DNA from: Hydrogenophilales bacterium CG12_big_fil_rev_8_21_14_0_65_61_21
Lineage (GTDB): Bacteria; Pseudomonadota; Gammaproteobacteria; Burkholderiales; Thiobacillaceae
Reading direction: 5' to 3'
Assembly: GCA_002782005.1 (NCBI GenBank)
Contig: PFGT01000120.1
Coordinates: 1-37,165 of the forward strand
DNA length: 37,165 bases
Translations under genes and position numbers: made by a program
Part shown: piece by piece, positions 1-8,362 of the stretch
Numbering within the stretch: the first letter of the stretch is position 1
Layout: each line of letters opens with the position of its first letter
The notes under the pieces: generated by a model
What the model was told of the DNA's origin: nothing
The model's database searches: none
The model's input: only the letters and a program-made list of their open reading frames with translations

Positions 1-1001
1 CCATCCTGTTCGTGGATGAGGTCCATCGCTTCAACAAGTCGCAGCAGGATGCCTTTCTGCCGCATGTCGAATCGGGCCTGCTGACCTTTATCGGCGCGAC
101 CACCGAAAACCCATCGTTCGAGGTGGTGGGCGCCCTCCTCTCCCGCGCCCAGGTATATGTGCTGAACGCCTTGAGCGAGGATGAACTGAAGGCCCTGCTG
201 CAACGAACCTTAAGCCAGGGGCAACTCGACCTGACCCTGACGCCCGAGGCCGAGCCGCTTTTGGTGGCCTATGCCGACGGTGACGGACGGCGGCTAATCA
301 ATCTGATGGAGCAACTGGCGACGGCCGCCAAGACCTCGGGGCGGACGGTGGCCGACGCGGATTTCGTCGCCAGCGCGCTGTCACCCTCGCTGCGCCGGTT
401 CGACAAGGGTGGCGAGGCCTTCTACGACCAGATTTCGGCGCTCCATAAATCGGTGCGCGGTTCCGACCCGGATGCCGCCGTGTACTGGTTCAGCCGCATG
501 TTGGACGGCGGCGCCGACCCGCGTTATCTGGCGCGGCGCATCGTGCGCATGGCCTGGGAGGACATCGGCCTGGCCGATCCGCGCGGCGCCGAGATCGCGC
601 TCAACGCCGCCGACACCTACGAGCGGCTGGGTTCGCCCGAGGGCGAACTGGCCCTGGCCCAGGCGCTGATCTATCTGGCCTGTGCGGCCAAGTCGAACGC
701 CGGCTATATGGCCTACAACCAAGCCCGCGCCTTGGTCCGGGAAACCGGCAGCCAGGCCGTGCCGGTGCATCTGCGCAACGCGCCGACCAAGCTGATGAAG
801 GAACTCGGCTACGGCCGTACCTACCGCTATGCCCACGACGAACCGGAGGCCTACGCGGCGGGGGAAAGCTATTTCCCGGACGAGATGCCGAAGCCGCCGC
901 GCTTTTATCACCCCACCCCGCGAGGCCTGGAAGGCAAGATCGCAGAAAAGCTGGCGCACCTCCGGGCGCTGGATCGGGCGGCGGGCAAGAAAAAGACGTA
1001 G
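1..1001 (+). CDS. rarA: Replication-associated recombination protein A (RarA/MgsA), 5' end missing
   Basis: This is an AAA+ ATPase of the RarA/MgsA (WRNIP1) family, which acts at stalled replication forks and gaps together with SSB. The reading frame is already open at base 3 and codes for 332 residues; the family is usually about 430-450 residues, so roughly the first 110, including Walker A, lie outside the window. Visible are Walker B and its continuation ([20 protein letters not shown]), sensor 1 (GATTENPSF) and a candidate arginine-finger region (SRAQVYVL). The C-terminal tetramerisation part follows, with the family-typical [23 protein letters not shown] and YFPDEM stretches. The TAG stop overlaps the first arm of an inverted repeat that may end its transcript. 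Identity is firm from the motifs. Confidence 0.95.
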   Translation, partial: ILFVDEVHRFNKSQQDAFLPHVESGLLTFIGATTENPSFEVVGALLSRAQVYVLNALSEDELKALLQRTLSQGQLDLTLTPEAEPLLVAYADGDGRRLINLMEQLATAAKTSGRTVADADFVASALSPSLRRFDKGGEAFYDQISALHKSVRGSDPDAAVYWFSRMLDGGADPRYLARRIVRMAWEDIGLADPRGAEIALNAADTYERLGSPEGELALAQALIYLACAAKSNAGYMAYNQARALVRETGSQAVPVHLRNAPTKLMKELGYGRTYRYAHDEPEAYAAGESYFPDEMPKPPRFYHPTPRGLEGKIAEKLAHLRALDRAAGKKKT

Positions 1002-1067
1002 GTCGGGTTTCATCTCAACCAAACGCCGCCCATGGAACCCCTGTCGTCGGGATAAATCCCGACCTAC
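998..1067. repeat. REP-like inverted repeat after rarA
   Basis: The 10-base arms GTAGGTCGGG (998-1007) and CCCGACCTAC (1058-1067) are perfect reverse complements; the first arm contains the rarA stop codon. A tighter alternative hairpin pairs GTCGGG (1046-1051) with CCCGAC (1058-1063) around a 6-base loop. Motifs of the type GTAGGTCGGG...CCCGACCTAC recur as intergenic repeats in several proteobacteria. There is no U-run after it, so a role as factor-independent terminator is not supported. Confidence 0.6.
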
Positions 1068-1116
1068 AAAACCCTGCTGGTCTGCCCGGTGTCCGGTTGT
1101 GTCAAGTCAAAGTCGA

Positions 1117-1145
1117 TTCCAATTTGCCGCGCGTACTGCTAGAAT
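1117..1145 (+). promoter_or_regulatory. Candidate sigma-70 promoter of the rpsB-tsf operon
   Basis: The -10 is TAGAAT at 1140-1145 and is preceded by TGC, giving an extended -10. Seventeen bases upstream is a weak -35, TTCCAA (1117-1122). Transcription would start near 1152, leaving a leader of about 100 bases before rpsB. The call rests on sequence match only. Confidence 0.45.
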
Positions 1146-1173
1146 CCGCGCTCCCAATTTTGGGAAATCCACA

Positions 1174-1219
1174 CATCCGCCTGGTTAAGGTGTCTCCTAA
1201 CAGGGGCTATCGGCGGATG
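1174..1219 (+). promoter_or_regulatory. Structured rpsB leader, possible S2 autoregulatory RNA
   Basis: CATCCGCC (1174-1181) pairs perfectly with GGCGGATG (1212-1219). Inside it, GTTAAGG and CCTAAC can form a nested stem with one bulged A. The structure ends 33 bases before the rpsB start. In many proteobacteria ribosomal protein S2 represses its own mRNA through a structured leader, and the position fits that. I did not verify that it matches the known S2-leader consensus. Confidence 0.4.
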
Positions 1220-1252
1220 GCGGCTCAACCTTAACTAATTTGGAGTAGTGCT

Positions 1253-2005
1253 ATGTCCGTTACCATGCGCGAAATGCTGGAGGCCGGCGTTCATTTCGGC
1301 CACCAAACCCGTTACTGGAATCCCAAGATGGCCCCTTATATCTTCGGCCATCGCAACAAGATCCACATTATCAACCTGGAAAAGTCGCTGCCGATGTTCG
1401 AGGCGGCAGCCAAGTTCGTGCGCCAACTAGCCTCCAACAAGGGCACCATCCTGTTCGTCGGCACCAAGCGCCAGGCCCGTGAAATCATGGCCGAAGAGGC
1501 CGCCCGCTGCACCATGCCGTGGATTTCCCACCGCTGGCTGGGCGGCATGCTGACCAACTTCAAGACGGTCAAACAGTCGGTCAAGCGCATGAAGGATATG
1601 GAGGCCATGCTGGCTGAGGGCGCTCGCGAGTCACTGAACAAACGCGAAGTCCTGACCCTGCAACGTGAATATAACAACCTGAACCGCTCGCTGGGCGGCA
1701 TCAAGGAAATGGACGGCCTACCCGATGCCTTATTCGTGGTTGACGTCGGCTACCAGAAGATCGCCATCACCGAGGCCAACAAGCTGGGCATCCCAGTGAT
1801 CGGTATCGTCGACAGCAACAACACCCCTATCGGCATCGATTACATCATTCCCGGCAACGACGACTCCAGCCGCGCCATCCGCCTGTATGCCCGCGGTATG
1901 GCCGACGCTGTCCTGGAGGGCAAGGCCAACGTAATCGAGGAATTGGTCGCCGCCGTACAGGAAGATGAATACGTCGAGGTCGAGGAAGCCGGCAGCGCCC
2001 AGTAA
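1253..2005 (+). CDS. rpsB: 30S ribosomal protein S2
   Basis: Ribosomal protein S2 of the small subunit, 250 residues, normal for proteobacteria. It opens with the family signature ([20 protein letters not shown]) and keeps FVGTKRQAR near residues 70-78, the [10 protein letters not shown] stretch near 93-103, and PDALFVVDV and the GIVDSNNTP region used by the family pattern. The acidic tail ([16 protein letters not shown]) is typical. The ATG at 1253 has a GGAG at 1242-1245. It is followed by an intrinsic terminator and tsf, the usual rpsB-tsf arrangement, so S2 and EF-Ts probably share the upstream promoter with partial read-through. Confidence 0.98.
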   Translation: MSVTMREMLEAGVHFGHQTRYWNPKMAPYIFGHRNKIHIINLEKSLPMFEAAAKFVRQLASNKGTILFVGTKRQAREIMAEEAARCTMPWISHRWLGGMLTNFKTVKQSVKRMKDMEAMLAEGARESLNKREVLTLQREYNNLNRSLGGIKEMDGLPDALFVVDVGYQKIAITEANKLGIPVIGIVDSNNTPIGIDYIIPGNDDSSRAIRLYARGMADAVLEGKANVIEELVAAVQEDEYVEVEEAGSAQ

Positions 2006-2018
2006 TCGCTGCTTTGTC

Positions 2019-2047
2019 ATTCCCGCCTGCGCGGATATGGCAGGAAT
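2019..2047. repeat. Imperfect inverted repeat in the rpsB-tsf gap
   Basis: ATTCCCGCC (2019-2027) pairs with GGCAGGAAT (2039-2047) through one G-U-type mismatch, with an 11-base loop. The motif TCATTCCCGCCTGCGCGG resembles the widespread intergenic repeat family with TCATTCCCGC ends. It may help stabilise the rpsB mRNA end. Assignment to a repeat family is inference. Confidence 0.4.
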
Positions 2048-2063
2048 ACTTCACGACCTTGAG

Positions 2064-2085
2064 CGCCCCGTGACCGGGGCGTTTT
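2064..2085 (+). terminator. Intrinsic terminator/attenuator between rpsB and tsf
   Basis: CGCCCCG (2064-2070), loop TGAC and CGGGGCG (2075-2081) form a perfect 7-bp GC stem followed by TTTT. It would lower tsf transcription relative to rpsB, because tsf starts only 36 bases later and no clear promoter lies between them. Confidence 0.75.
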
Positions 2086-2121
2086 CACACCGAATTACCT
2101 AACTGAATCTGGAGAACGAAA

Positions 2122-2997
2122 ATGGCGGAAATCACCGCTTCCATGGTCAAGGAACTGCGCGAACGTACCGATGCCCCGATGATGGACTGCAAGAGGGCGC
2201 TGAACGAAGCCGAAGGCGATATGCAGACGGCCGAGGAAATCCTGCGCGTCAAGTTTGGCAGCAAGGCCGCCAAGAGCGCCGGTCGCATCGCCGCCGAAGG
2301 CATCGTCGGCATCCACATCAGCGCCGACGGCAAGCTGGGTTCGATGATTGAGGTCAACTGCGAGACCGACTTCGTGGCCAAGAACGATGACTTCCAGACC
2401 CTGGTCAAGAACCTGGCCGAAATGGTCGTTGCTCAAAACCCGGCCGACGTCGCCGCCTTGTCGGCGCTGAAGATCGGCGCCAAGACGGTCGAGGAAGTCC
2501 GCACCGAACTGGTCGGCAAGATCGGCGAGAACATCAGCATCCGCCGCTTCGTGCGGGTCGCCGCGCAGGGCAAGCTGGGCAGCTACATCCACGGCGGCGC
2601 CAAGATCGGCGTGTTGGTGGACGTGGCCGGCGACGAGGCACTGGCCAAGGACATCGCCATGCACATCGCCGCCTCCAAGCCCAGGGCGTTGGATACCTCC
2701 GGCGTCGCCCAAGAGCTGATCGACACGGAGCGCCGCGTCGCCACGCAGAAGGCGGCCGAATCCGGCAAGCCGGCCAACATCGTCGAGAAGATGGTCGAAG
2801 GCTCGGTGCAGAAATTCCTCAAGGAGGTCACGCTGCTGTCGCAGCCCTTCGTCAAGGACGACAAACAGACCGTGGCGCAGGTGCTGAAGGCCAAGGGCTC
2901 GCAGTGTCACGGCTTCACGCTGTACATCGTCGGCGAAGGCATCGAGAAGAAGGTGTCCGACTTCGCCGCCGAAGTGGCCGCCGCGTCCAAGGTGTAA
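2122..2997 (+). CDS. tsf: Elongation factor Ts
   Basis: Guanine-nucleotide exchange factor for EF-Tu in the cytoplasm. The 291 residues match the proteobacterial length. The UBA-like N-terminal domain (about 1-55) contains [13 protein letters not shown], and the core has the EF-Tu-contacting [10 protein letters not shown] motif at about 82-91, where the Asp-Phe pair intrudes into EF-Tu. The coiled-coil and C-terminal module follow, including [16 protein letters not shown]. The start has GGAG 7 bases upstream (2111-2114). The stop is only 3 bases before the GTG of pyrH, and AAGGTG at the tsf end is probably the pyrH ribosome-binding site, so tsf and pyrH are likely coupled. Confidence 0.98.
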   Translation: MAEITASMVKELRERTDAPMMDCKRALNEAEGDMQTAEEILRVKFGSKAAKSAGRIAAEGIVGIHISADGKLGSMIEVNCETDFVAKNDDFQTLVKNLAEMVVAQNPADVAALSALKIGAKTVEEVRTELVGKIGENISIRRFVRVAAQGKLGSYIHGGAKIGVLVDVAGDEALAKDIAMHIAASKPRALDTSGVAQELIDTERRVATQKAAESGKPANIVEKMVEGSVQKFLKEVTLLSQPFVKDDKQTVAQVLKAKGSQCHGFTLYIVGEGIEKKVSDFAAEVAAASKV

Positions 2998-3000
2998 TTT

Positions 3001-3714
3001 GTGGCCATCGCCCACCGCCGCATCCTGCTGAAGCTGTCCGGCGAGGCCCTGATGGGGCCGGATGCCTTCGGCTATCACGCCGAGACCCTGGCCGGCTTCG
3101 TCAAGCAGATCGACGAAGTGGCCGGTCTGGGCGTCCAGATCGGCATCGTGGTGGGTGGCGGCAACCTGTTCCGAGGCGCTGCCGGGGCGCTCTCCGGCAT
3201 GGACAGGGCCACCGCCGACGCCATGGGTATGTTGGCCACGGTAATGAACTCGCTGGCGCTCAAGGATGCCTTGATGGCGGCCGGCGTGCCGGCCCAGGTG
3301 ATGACCGCCGTGACCATCGCCCATGTCGGCGAACCGTTCGAGCGCGACGCCGCCGTGCGCCACCTCGAAGCTGGCCGCGTGGTCATATTCGGCGGCGGCA
3401 CCGGCAACCCCTTCTTCACCACCGATACCGCTGCGGCCCTGCGCGCCGCCGAGATCGGCGCCGACCTGATGCTCAAGGCCACCAAGGTTGACGGCGTCTA
3501 TACCGCCGACCCGAAGAAAGACCCTAGCGCCACGAAATACGACCGGCTGACCTTCGATGAGGCCATTGCCAGGAATCTGGGGGTATTGGATATGGCGGCC
3601 TTCGCCTTGTGTCGGGAACAGCGGATGCCCATGCAGGTATTCTCTATCTTCAAGGCCGGGGCGTTGCAACGTATAGTCCATGGCGAACCGGAAGGTACGC
3701 TCGTCACGCTCTAA
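3001..3714 (+). CDS. pyrH: Uridylate kinase (UMP kinase)
   Basis: Phosphorylates UMP to UDP with ATP, the bacterial hexameric amino-acid-kinase-fold enzyme of pyrimidine nucleotide synthesis. The 237 residues are full length. Seen are the N-terminal KLSGEAL nucleotide-binding strand, [12 protein letters not shown] near 48-59, the UMP-site region ([20 protein letters not shown]), [20 protein letters not shown] near 130-149, and [17 protein letters not shown] near 160-176. The start is a GTG that directly follows the tsf stop. The regulatory GTP/UTP control known for the family cannot be judged from sequence. The order tsf-pyrH-frr is standard. Confidence 0.98.
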   Translation: MAIAHRRILLKLSGEALMGPDAFGYHAETLAGFVKQIDEVAGLGVQIGIVVGGGNLFRGAAGALSGMDRATADAMGMLATVMNSLALKDALMAAGVPAQVMTAVTIAHVGEPFERDAAVRHLEAGRVVIFGGGTGNPFFTTDTAAALRAAEIGADLMLKATKVDGVYTADPKKDPSATKYDRLTFDEAIARNLGVLDMAAFALCREQRMPMQVFSIFKAGALQRIVHGEPEGTLVTL

Positions 3715-3729
3715 CCAAAGGAGACCGTC

Positions 3730-4287
3730 ATGATCGACGACATCAAGAAGACCGCCGAAGACAAGATGAAGAAGTCCGTCGAGGCATTGAAGACGGAATT
3801 CAGCAAGGTGCGTACCGGTCGCGCCCATCCCGGCATACTGGACCACGTCAAGGTGGATTATTACGGCACCCCGACGGCCATCAATCAAGTCGCCAACATT
3901 TCTATCCTCGATGCCCATTCGCTCAGCGTGCAACCCTGGGAAAAGGGCATGGGCGCCAAGATCGAGAAGGCGATTCGCGACTCTGACCTGGGCCTGAACC
4001 CGGCCGGCATGGGCGACCTGGTGCGGGTGCCGATCCCGCCGATGACCGAAGAGCGACGCCGCGATTTGGTCAAGGTGGTGCGCGGCGAGGCCGAGGGGGC
4101 CAAGGTCGCGGTACGCAATATCCGCCGCGACGCCATCGCCCATCTGAAGGACCTGCTTAAAGACAAAGGTATCAGCGAGGACGATGAGCGCCGAGGCCAG
4201 GACGACATCCAGAAACTGACCGACAAGTACATCGCCGACATGGACAAGGTACTGGCCGAGAAGGAAAAGGATCTGATGGCGGTTTGA
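3730..4287 (+). CDS. frr: Ribosome recycling factor
   Basis: Together with EF-G it splits post-termination ribosomes. The 185 residues are exactly the usual length. The sequence has the expected long-helix N-terminus, the [19 protein letters not shown] turn into the small domain and [20 protein letters not shown]. The C-terminal helix ends in [22 protein letters not shown] lies 7-8 bases before the ATG. It follows pyrH by 15 bases and precedes uppS by 16 bases, so it is part of the same transcript. Confidence 0.98.
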   Translation: MIDDIKKTAEDKMKKSVEALKTEFSKVRTGRAHPGILDHVKVDYYGTPTAINQVANISILDAHSLSVQPWEKGMGAKIEKAIRDSDLGLNPAGMGDLVRVPIPPMTEERRRDLVKVVRGEAEGAKVAVRNIRRDAIAHLKDLLKDKGISEDDERRGQDDIQKLTDKYIADMDKVLAEKEKDLMAV

Positions 4288-4303
4288 TCGGCCGGCCACG
4301 CAC

Positions 4304-5056
4304 ATGATCCGAAAATTCTTCAGTTCCACCGCTGAAATCCCCGACGCCCCGCCGGTTCCGCGTCATATCGCCATCATCATGGACGGCAATGGTCGCTGGG
4401 CCAAGAAGCGGCTGATGCCTCGTGTCGCCGGCCATGTTCAGGGCGTCGAGAGGGTCCGCAATGTCATCAAGGCCTGCGCCGACAGGGGGGTCGAATTCCT
4501 GACCCTATTCGCCTTCAGTTCGGAAAACTGGCGCCGTCCTGCGGACGAGGTAACCAAGCTCATGGAGCTGTTCGTCATGGCATTGGAGCGGGAAGTGGAC
4601 AAGCTGAACCGCAACGGCATCCGCCTCCGCATCATCGGCGATCTCAGCCGTTTCGACGACAAGCTGCGCAAGCTGATCGCCGATGGCGAGGCCGCCACCG
4701 CCAAGCACACCCGGTTGACCCTGACCGTGGCCGCCAACTATGGCGGCCGTTGGGACATCTTGCAGGCGGTGAATGCCTGGCGTGCGGAGCATCCGCACAC
4801 CCACGCGATCACCGAGGAGGCCTTGGCCGAGCACCTTTCAATGGCCTATGCGCCGGAGCCGGACCTGTTCATACGCACCGGCGGTGAGCAACGCATCAGC
4901 AACTTCCTGCTCTGGCAGTTGGCCTACACCGAGCTTTATTTCACCAAAACACTGTGGCCCGATTTCGATGCCGCCGCGCTCGATGCGGCCATCGCCTCCT
5001 ACCAGAAACGGGAACGCCGCTTCGGCCGCACCAGTGAACAACTTGTCCAATCTTAG
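4304..5056 (+). CDS. uppS: Isoprenyl transferase (undecaprenyl diphosphate synthase)
   Basis: Cis-prenyltransferase that extends farnesyl diphosphate with isopentenyl units to C55-PP, the lipid carrier for peptidoglycan and O-antigen. The 250 residues are normal. The catalytic [13 protein letters not shown] motif is at about 24-36 (catalytic Asp27), with [13 protein letters not shown] near 67-79 and the C-terminal [20 protein letters not shown] substrate motif near 185-204. No strong ribosome-binding site is visible before the ATG, so coupling to frr is possible. Its 3' end overlaps the chosen cdsA start by 23 bases. Confidence 0.97.
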   Translation: MIRKFFSSTAEIPDAPPVPRHIAIIMDGNGRWAKKRLMPRVAGHVQGVERVRNVIKACADRGVEFLTLFAFSSENWRRPADEVTKLMELFVMALEREVDKLNRNGIRLRIIGDLSRFDDKLRKLIADGEAATAKHTRLTLTVAANYGGRWDILQAVNAWRAEHPHTHAITEEALAEHLSMAYAPEPDLFIRTGGEQRISNFLLWQLAYTELYFTKTLWPDFDAAALDAAIASYQKRERRFGRTSEQLVQS

Positions 5057-5828
5057 TCTGCGGCTAATGACCGGCGGCATCCTGGCTGCTGTCTTTCTGC
5101 TGGCGTTGTTCGTTGCGCCGCCGCCGCTCTGGCTGGCCTTCGTCGTGGTTGTGATTACCTTGGCGGCCTGGGAATGGGCCGGGTTGATGAACTTGGCCGC
5201 CCGCGCCCGCCTGGCCTACGCGGCAGCCACCGTGCCGCTGGCCCTGGCCAGTCAGGTATTTGAGCTTTCCGGCCTGGCCCCGATTTATTTACCCACCCTG
5301 CTGTTCTGGCTGCTGATCGCTCCGCTCTGGCTGTATCGCGGCTGGCAGCGGCCGGCGCCCTGGCTCGGGCTGATACTCGGTTGGGTGTTGCTGCTATCCA
5401 CCTTGCTGGCGCTGCTTCTACTCCAGGCCGAATCGCCCTATTTGCTGCTCGCTGCGGTTGGCATCGCCATCGTCGCCGACACGGCGGCCTACTTCTCCGG
5501 CCGGGCCTTCGGCCGGCACAAGCTGGCCCCGGTCATCAGCCCCGGCAAGACCTGGGAGGGCGCCATCGGCGGCGCCATGGCCGTGGCCCTCTACGCCCTG
5601 CTGCTGCCGACGCCGGAGGGTCTGGGCAAGACGGTCATGGTCGCCGCCGCGCTCGTTTTGTGCGCCCTAAGCGTGCTCGGCGACCTGTTCGAGTCCTGGA
5701 TCAAACGCCGGGCCGGGGTGAAGGACAGCAGCCGGTTGCTGCCCGGCCACGGCGGCATATTGGACCGCATCGACAGCCAACTGGCGGTGCTGCCGGCGGC
5801 CGCCCTGTTCTGGATATGGGTTAAATGA
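5034..5828 (+). CDS. cdsA: Phosphatidate cytidylyltransferase (CDP-diacylglycerol synthase)
   Basis: Integral membrane enzyme that makes CDP-diacylglycerol from phosphatidate and CTP, the entry to all phospholipids. The CDS signature is complete near the C-terminus: [20 protein letters not shown] followed by GILDRIDS. Six to eight hydrophobic segments precede it. The frame stays open far upstream inside uppS. I choose the GTG at 5034 (264 residues, beginning [11 protein letters not shown]) because CdsA proteins carry a short basic/hydrophobic stretch before the first helix. The ATG at 5067 (253 residues) is the alternative, and neither has a good ribosome-binding site. Its stop overlaps the dxr start as ATGA, indicating translational coupling. 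Confidence 0.93.
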   Translation: MNNLSNLSLRLMTGGILAAVFLLALFVAPPPLWLAFVVVVITLAAWEWAGLMNLAARARLAYAAATVPLALASQVFELSGLAPIYLPTLLFWLLIAPLWLYRGWQRPAPWLGLILGWVLLLSTLLALLLLQAESPYLLLAAVGIAIVADTAAYFSGRAFGRHKLAPVISPGKTWEGAIGGAMAVALYALLLPTPEGLGKTVMVAAALVLCALSVLGDLFESWIKRRAGVKDSSRLLPGHGGILDRIDSQLAVLPAAALFWIWVK

Positions 5829-7000
5829 CCATGCGCTATCTGACTATCCTGGGCTCCACTGGCACCATCGGCGTAAACACGCTGGACGTGGCGGCCCGCC
5901 ACCCGGACCGTTTCAAGGTCGTCGCGCTCTCGGGCCAGAACCAGATCGCCAAACTGGCCCAACAGTGTCGGCAATTCCGGCCAAAATACGCCGTGGTGCT
6001 GGACTCGGCGCGGGCGCTAGCGCTGAAAACGGCCTTGGCGGATATAAATATCGAAGTGTTATACGGCGTCGATGCGCTGGAACAAATCGCCAGCCTGCCC
6101 GAGGTCGATACGGTGATGGCCGCCATCGTCGGCGCTGCCGGTATGCGCCCGGCGCTGGCCGCCGCCCGGGCCGGCAAGCGGGTGCTGCTGGCGAACAAGG
6201 AAACCCTGGTCATGGCCGGGCAGTTCTTCATGGCAGCGGTACGGGCCAGCGGCGCGACCCTGTTGCCCATAGACAGCGAACACAACGCCATATTCCAGTC
6301 GATGCCGGAGCCGTATAGCGGCGACATGGCGGCCCACGGCATCCGGCGCATCCTGCTGACCGCATCAGGCGGCCCGTTTCGCACCCGGCCGGTCGAGACC
6401 CTGGCGGCGGTCACTCCGGAAGAGGCGGTCGCCCATCCGAACTGGTCAATGGGCAAAAAGATTTCAGTCGATTCGGCCACCATGATGAACAAGGGTCTGG
6501 AGGTGATCGAGGCCCACTGGTTGTTCAACGCCCGGCCCGACCAAATCGACGTGGTGGTGCATCCGCAGAGCATCGTCCATTCCATGGTGGAGTACCAGGA
6601 CGGCTCGGTCCTCGCCCAGTTGTCCAACCCCGACATGCGCATCCCCATCGCCCATGCCCTGGCCTATCCGGAGCGAGTGGCGACCGGCGTGCCCTGGCTC
6701 GACCTGGCCAAGCTGGGGCAGCTCACCTTCGAGGCGCCGGATACCGACCGGTTTCCTTGTCTCAAACTCGCCTTCCAGGCGCTGGCGGCCGGCGGCTCTT
6801 CGACCACCGTGCTCAATGCGGCCAATGAGGAAGTGGTCGCCGCCTTCCTTGATCGTCGCATACCATATCTAGCCATCCCGGAACTCCTCGGCCGCGTCCT
6901 GGAACGGCTGGGCGGGCAGCCGGCCGCCAGTCTGGCGGAACTGGAAGCCGTCGACGCCGAGGCCCGTGCCCTAGCCATTAAACTGATTGCCGCCCGATGA
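5825..7000 (+). CDS. dxr: 1-deoxy-D-xylulose 5-phosphate reductoisomerase
   Basis: Converts DXP to 2-C-methyl-D-erythritol 4-phosphate with NADPH, the committed step of the MEP isoprenoid pathway. The product feeds UppS encoded two genes upstream. The 391 residues are full length. Visible are the NADPH-binding GSTGTIG near residue 9, [12 protein letters not shown] near 121-132, the metal-binding PIDSEHNA near 149-156, TASGGPFR, and the flexible-loop region [28 protein letters not shown] (metal ligand Glu in its last part). The start overlaps cdsA by 4 bases; ATG two codons later is possible. It ends in an ATGA overlap with rseP. Confidence 0.98.
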   Translation: MTMRYLTILGSTGTIGVNTLDVAARHPDRFKVVALSGQNQIAKLAQQCRQFRPKYAVVLDSARALALKTALADINIEVLYGVDALEQIASLPEVDTVMAAIVGAAGMRPALAAARAGKRVLLANKETLVMAGQFFMAAVRASGATLLPIDSEHNAIFQSMPEPYSGDMAAHGIRRILLTASGGPFRTRPVETLAAVTPEEAVAHPNWSMGKKISVDSATMMNKGLEVIEAHWLFNARPDQIDVVVHPQSIVHSMVEYQDGSVLAQLSNPDMRIPIAHALAYPERVATGVPWLDLAKLGQLTFEAPDTDRFPCLKLAFQALAAGGSSTTVLNAANEEVVAAFLDRRIPYLAIPELLGRVLERLGGQPAASLAELEAVDAEARALAIKLIAAR

Positions 7001-8349
7001 CCACCCTGCTCGCCTTCGCCGTCACCCTTGGCATACTGGTCGTCATCCATGAGTTCGGCCATTTCCTGGTCGCCCGCGCTTGCGGCGTGAAGGTGCTACG
7101 CTTTTCCCTCGGTTTTGGCCCCGTGATCGCCAAGCGACTGGCCAGCAATGGCACTGAATGGGCGTTGTCTGCGATACCCCTGGGCGGCTATGTAAAGATG
7201 ACAGACGAGCGCGAGGGCGAGGTTGCGGCCGAGGACTTGCCCCACGCCTTTAACCGCAAATCGGTCGGCCAGCGCATGGCCATCGTGGTCGCCGGCCCGC
7301 TGTCCAACCTGTTGCTGGCGGTCCTGCTTTACTGGGCGCTGTTCGTCGCCGGCATCACCGTGCTCAAGCCTATCGTGGCGGCGCCGACCGGTGGTACGCC
7401 GGCCGCCCTGGCCGGTTTCCACAACGGTGACGTGGTGACTGCAATCGACAATGATCCAGTGGCCGACTGGCAAGACCTGTATTGGCTGGTACTGAAGCAC
7501 GGCATCAAGAATCCAGTCATGACGGTCGAGACGCGGGATGCCGCGAATCACATCGAGTACCGCCGCCTGGATGTCACTGGCATCGACCTGGCCGACGCCG
7601 ATCATGACCCGCTGGCCCGTATCGGCCTCATGCGTTATCTGCCCGATCTGCCGCCAGTGGTCGGCCAGGTCGTGGCCGGCAGCCGAGCAGAATCGACCGG
7701 CCTGAAGCCCGGTGATCGAATTCAGACCATAAACGGCCAAGCCATCGTGGTCTGGGAAGATATGGTGAAGATCGTCAAGGCCAGCCCGGAAAAGCCGTTG
7801 CGCTTGGCCCTGCTCCGGTCCGACAAAGCAATGACCGTCACGCTTACGCCAGCCGCCGCCCATGAGCTGGATCGGACCATCGGCCGAATAGGCGCCGCGC
7901 CGCACGTCGACCCGGCCCTATTCGCCTCGATGCAGGCCGAAATTCGCTTTGGCCCGGCAGCGGCCATGAAACGCGCCCTGGTCAAGACCTGGGATCTGTC
8001 GACCTTCAGCCTGGAGATGATGGGGCGGTTGGTCATCGGCCAGGCATCGCTGAAAAACATCTCGGGCCCGGTAACCATCGCCGATTATGCCGGCCGTTCA
8101 GCCGAGGCCGGGATAACCGCTTTCATCGCCTTCCTGGCGCTAATCAGCGTCAGTCTGGGGGTGCTCAACCTGTTGCCCATCCCGTTACTGGATGGCGGTC
8201 ATTTGCTGTATTATTTCGTCGAATTAATAACGGGTCAGCCAGTTTCGGACAGGATACAAGGGGTTGGCCAAAAAATCGGCATGGCCTTGCTTGCCACCCT
8301 GATGCTCTTTGCCCTATTCAACGATTTCCACCGTCTGCTCACCGGCTGA
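6997..8349 (+). CDS. rseP: RIP metalloprotease RseP (site-2 protease)
   Basis: Intramembrane zinc protease that cleaves anti-sigma-E factor RseA and remnant signal peptides in the inner membrane. The 450 residues match E. coli length. The catalytic HEFGH is at residues 18-22 in the first transmembrane helix, and the third zinc ligand lies in [16 protein letters not shown] near the C-terminus. Two tandem PDZ domains lie between about residues 110 and 310 ([12 protein letters not shown] and [14 protein letters not shown] mark their ligand loops). Four transmembrane segments are evident. Its place between dxr and bamA is classic and links it to the envelope-stress response that monitors outer-membrane assembly. 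Confidence 0.97.
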   Translation: MTTLLAFAVTLGILVVIHEFGHFLVARACGVKVLRFSLGFGPVIAKRLASNGTEWALSAIPLGGYVKMTDEREGEVAAEDLPHAFNRKSVGQRMAIVVAGPLSNLLLAVLLYWALFVAGITVLKPIVAAPTGGTPAALAGFHNGDVVTAIDNDPVADWQDLYWLVLKHGIKNPVMTVETRDAANHIEYRRLDVTGIDLADADHDPLARIGLMRYLPDLPPVVGQVVAGSRAESTGLKPGDRIQTINGQAIVVWEDMVKIVKASPEKPLRLALLRSDKAMTVTLTPAAAHELDRTIGRIGAAPHVDPALFASMQAEIRFGPAAAMKRALVKTWDLSTFSLEMMGRLVIGQASLKNISGPVTIADYAGRSAEAGITAFIAFLALISVSLGVLNLLPIPLLDGGHLLYYFVELITGQPVSDRIQGVGQKIGMALLATLMLFALFNDFHRLLTG

Positions 8350-8362
8350 AACGATCATCGAT

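Noticed and set aside
2095-4329. A 744-residue open frame on the minus strand, antisense to tsf, pyrH and frr
   Set aside because: It is the mirror of three firmly identified genes in GC-rich codons; its translation is His/Asp/Gly/Leu-rich with no recognisable domain.
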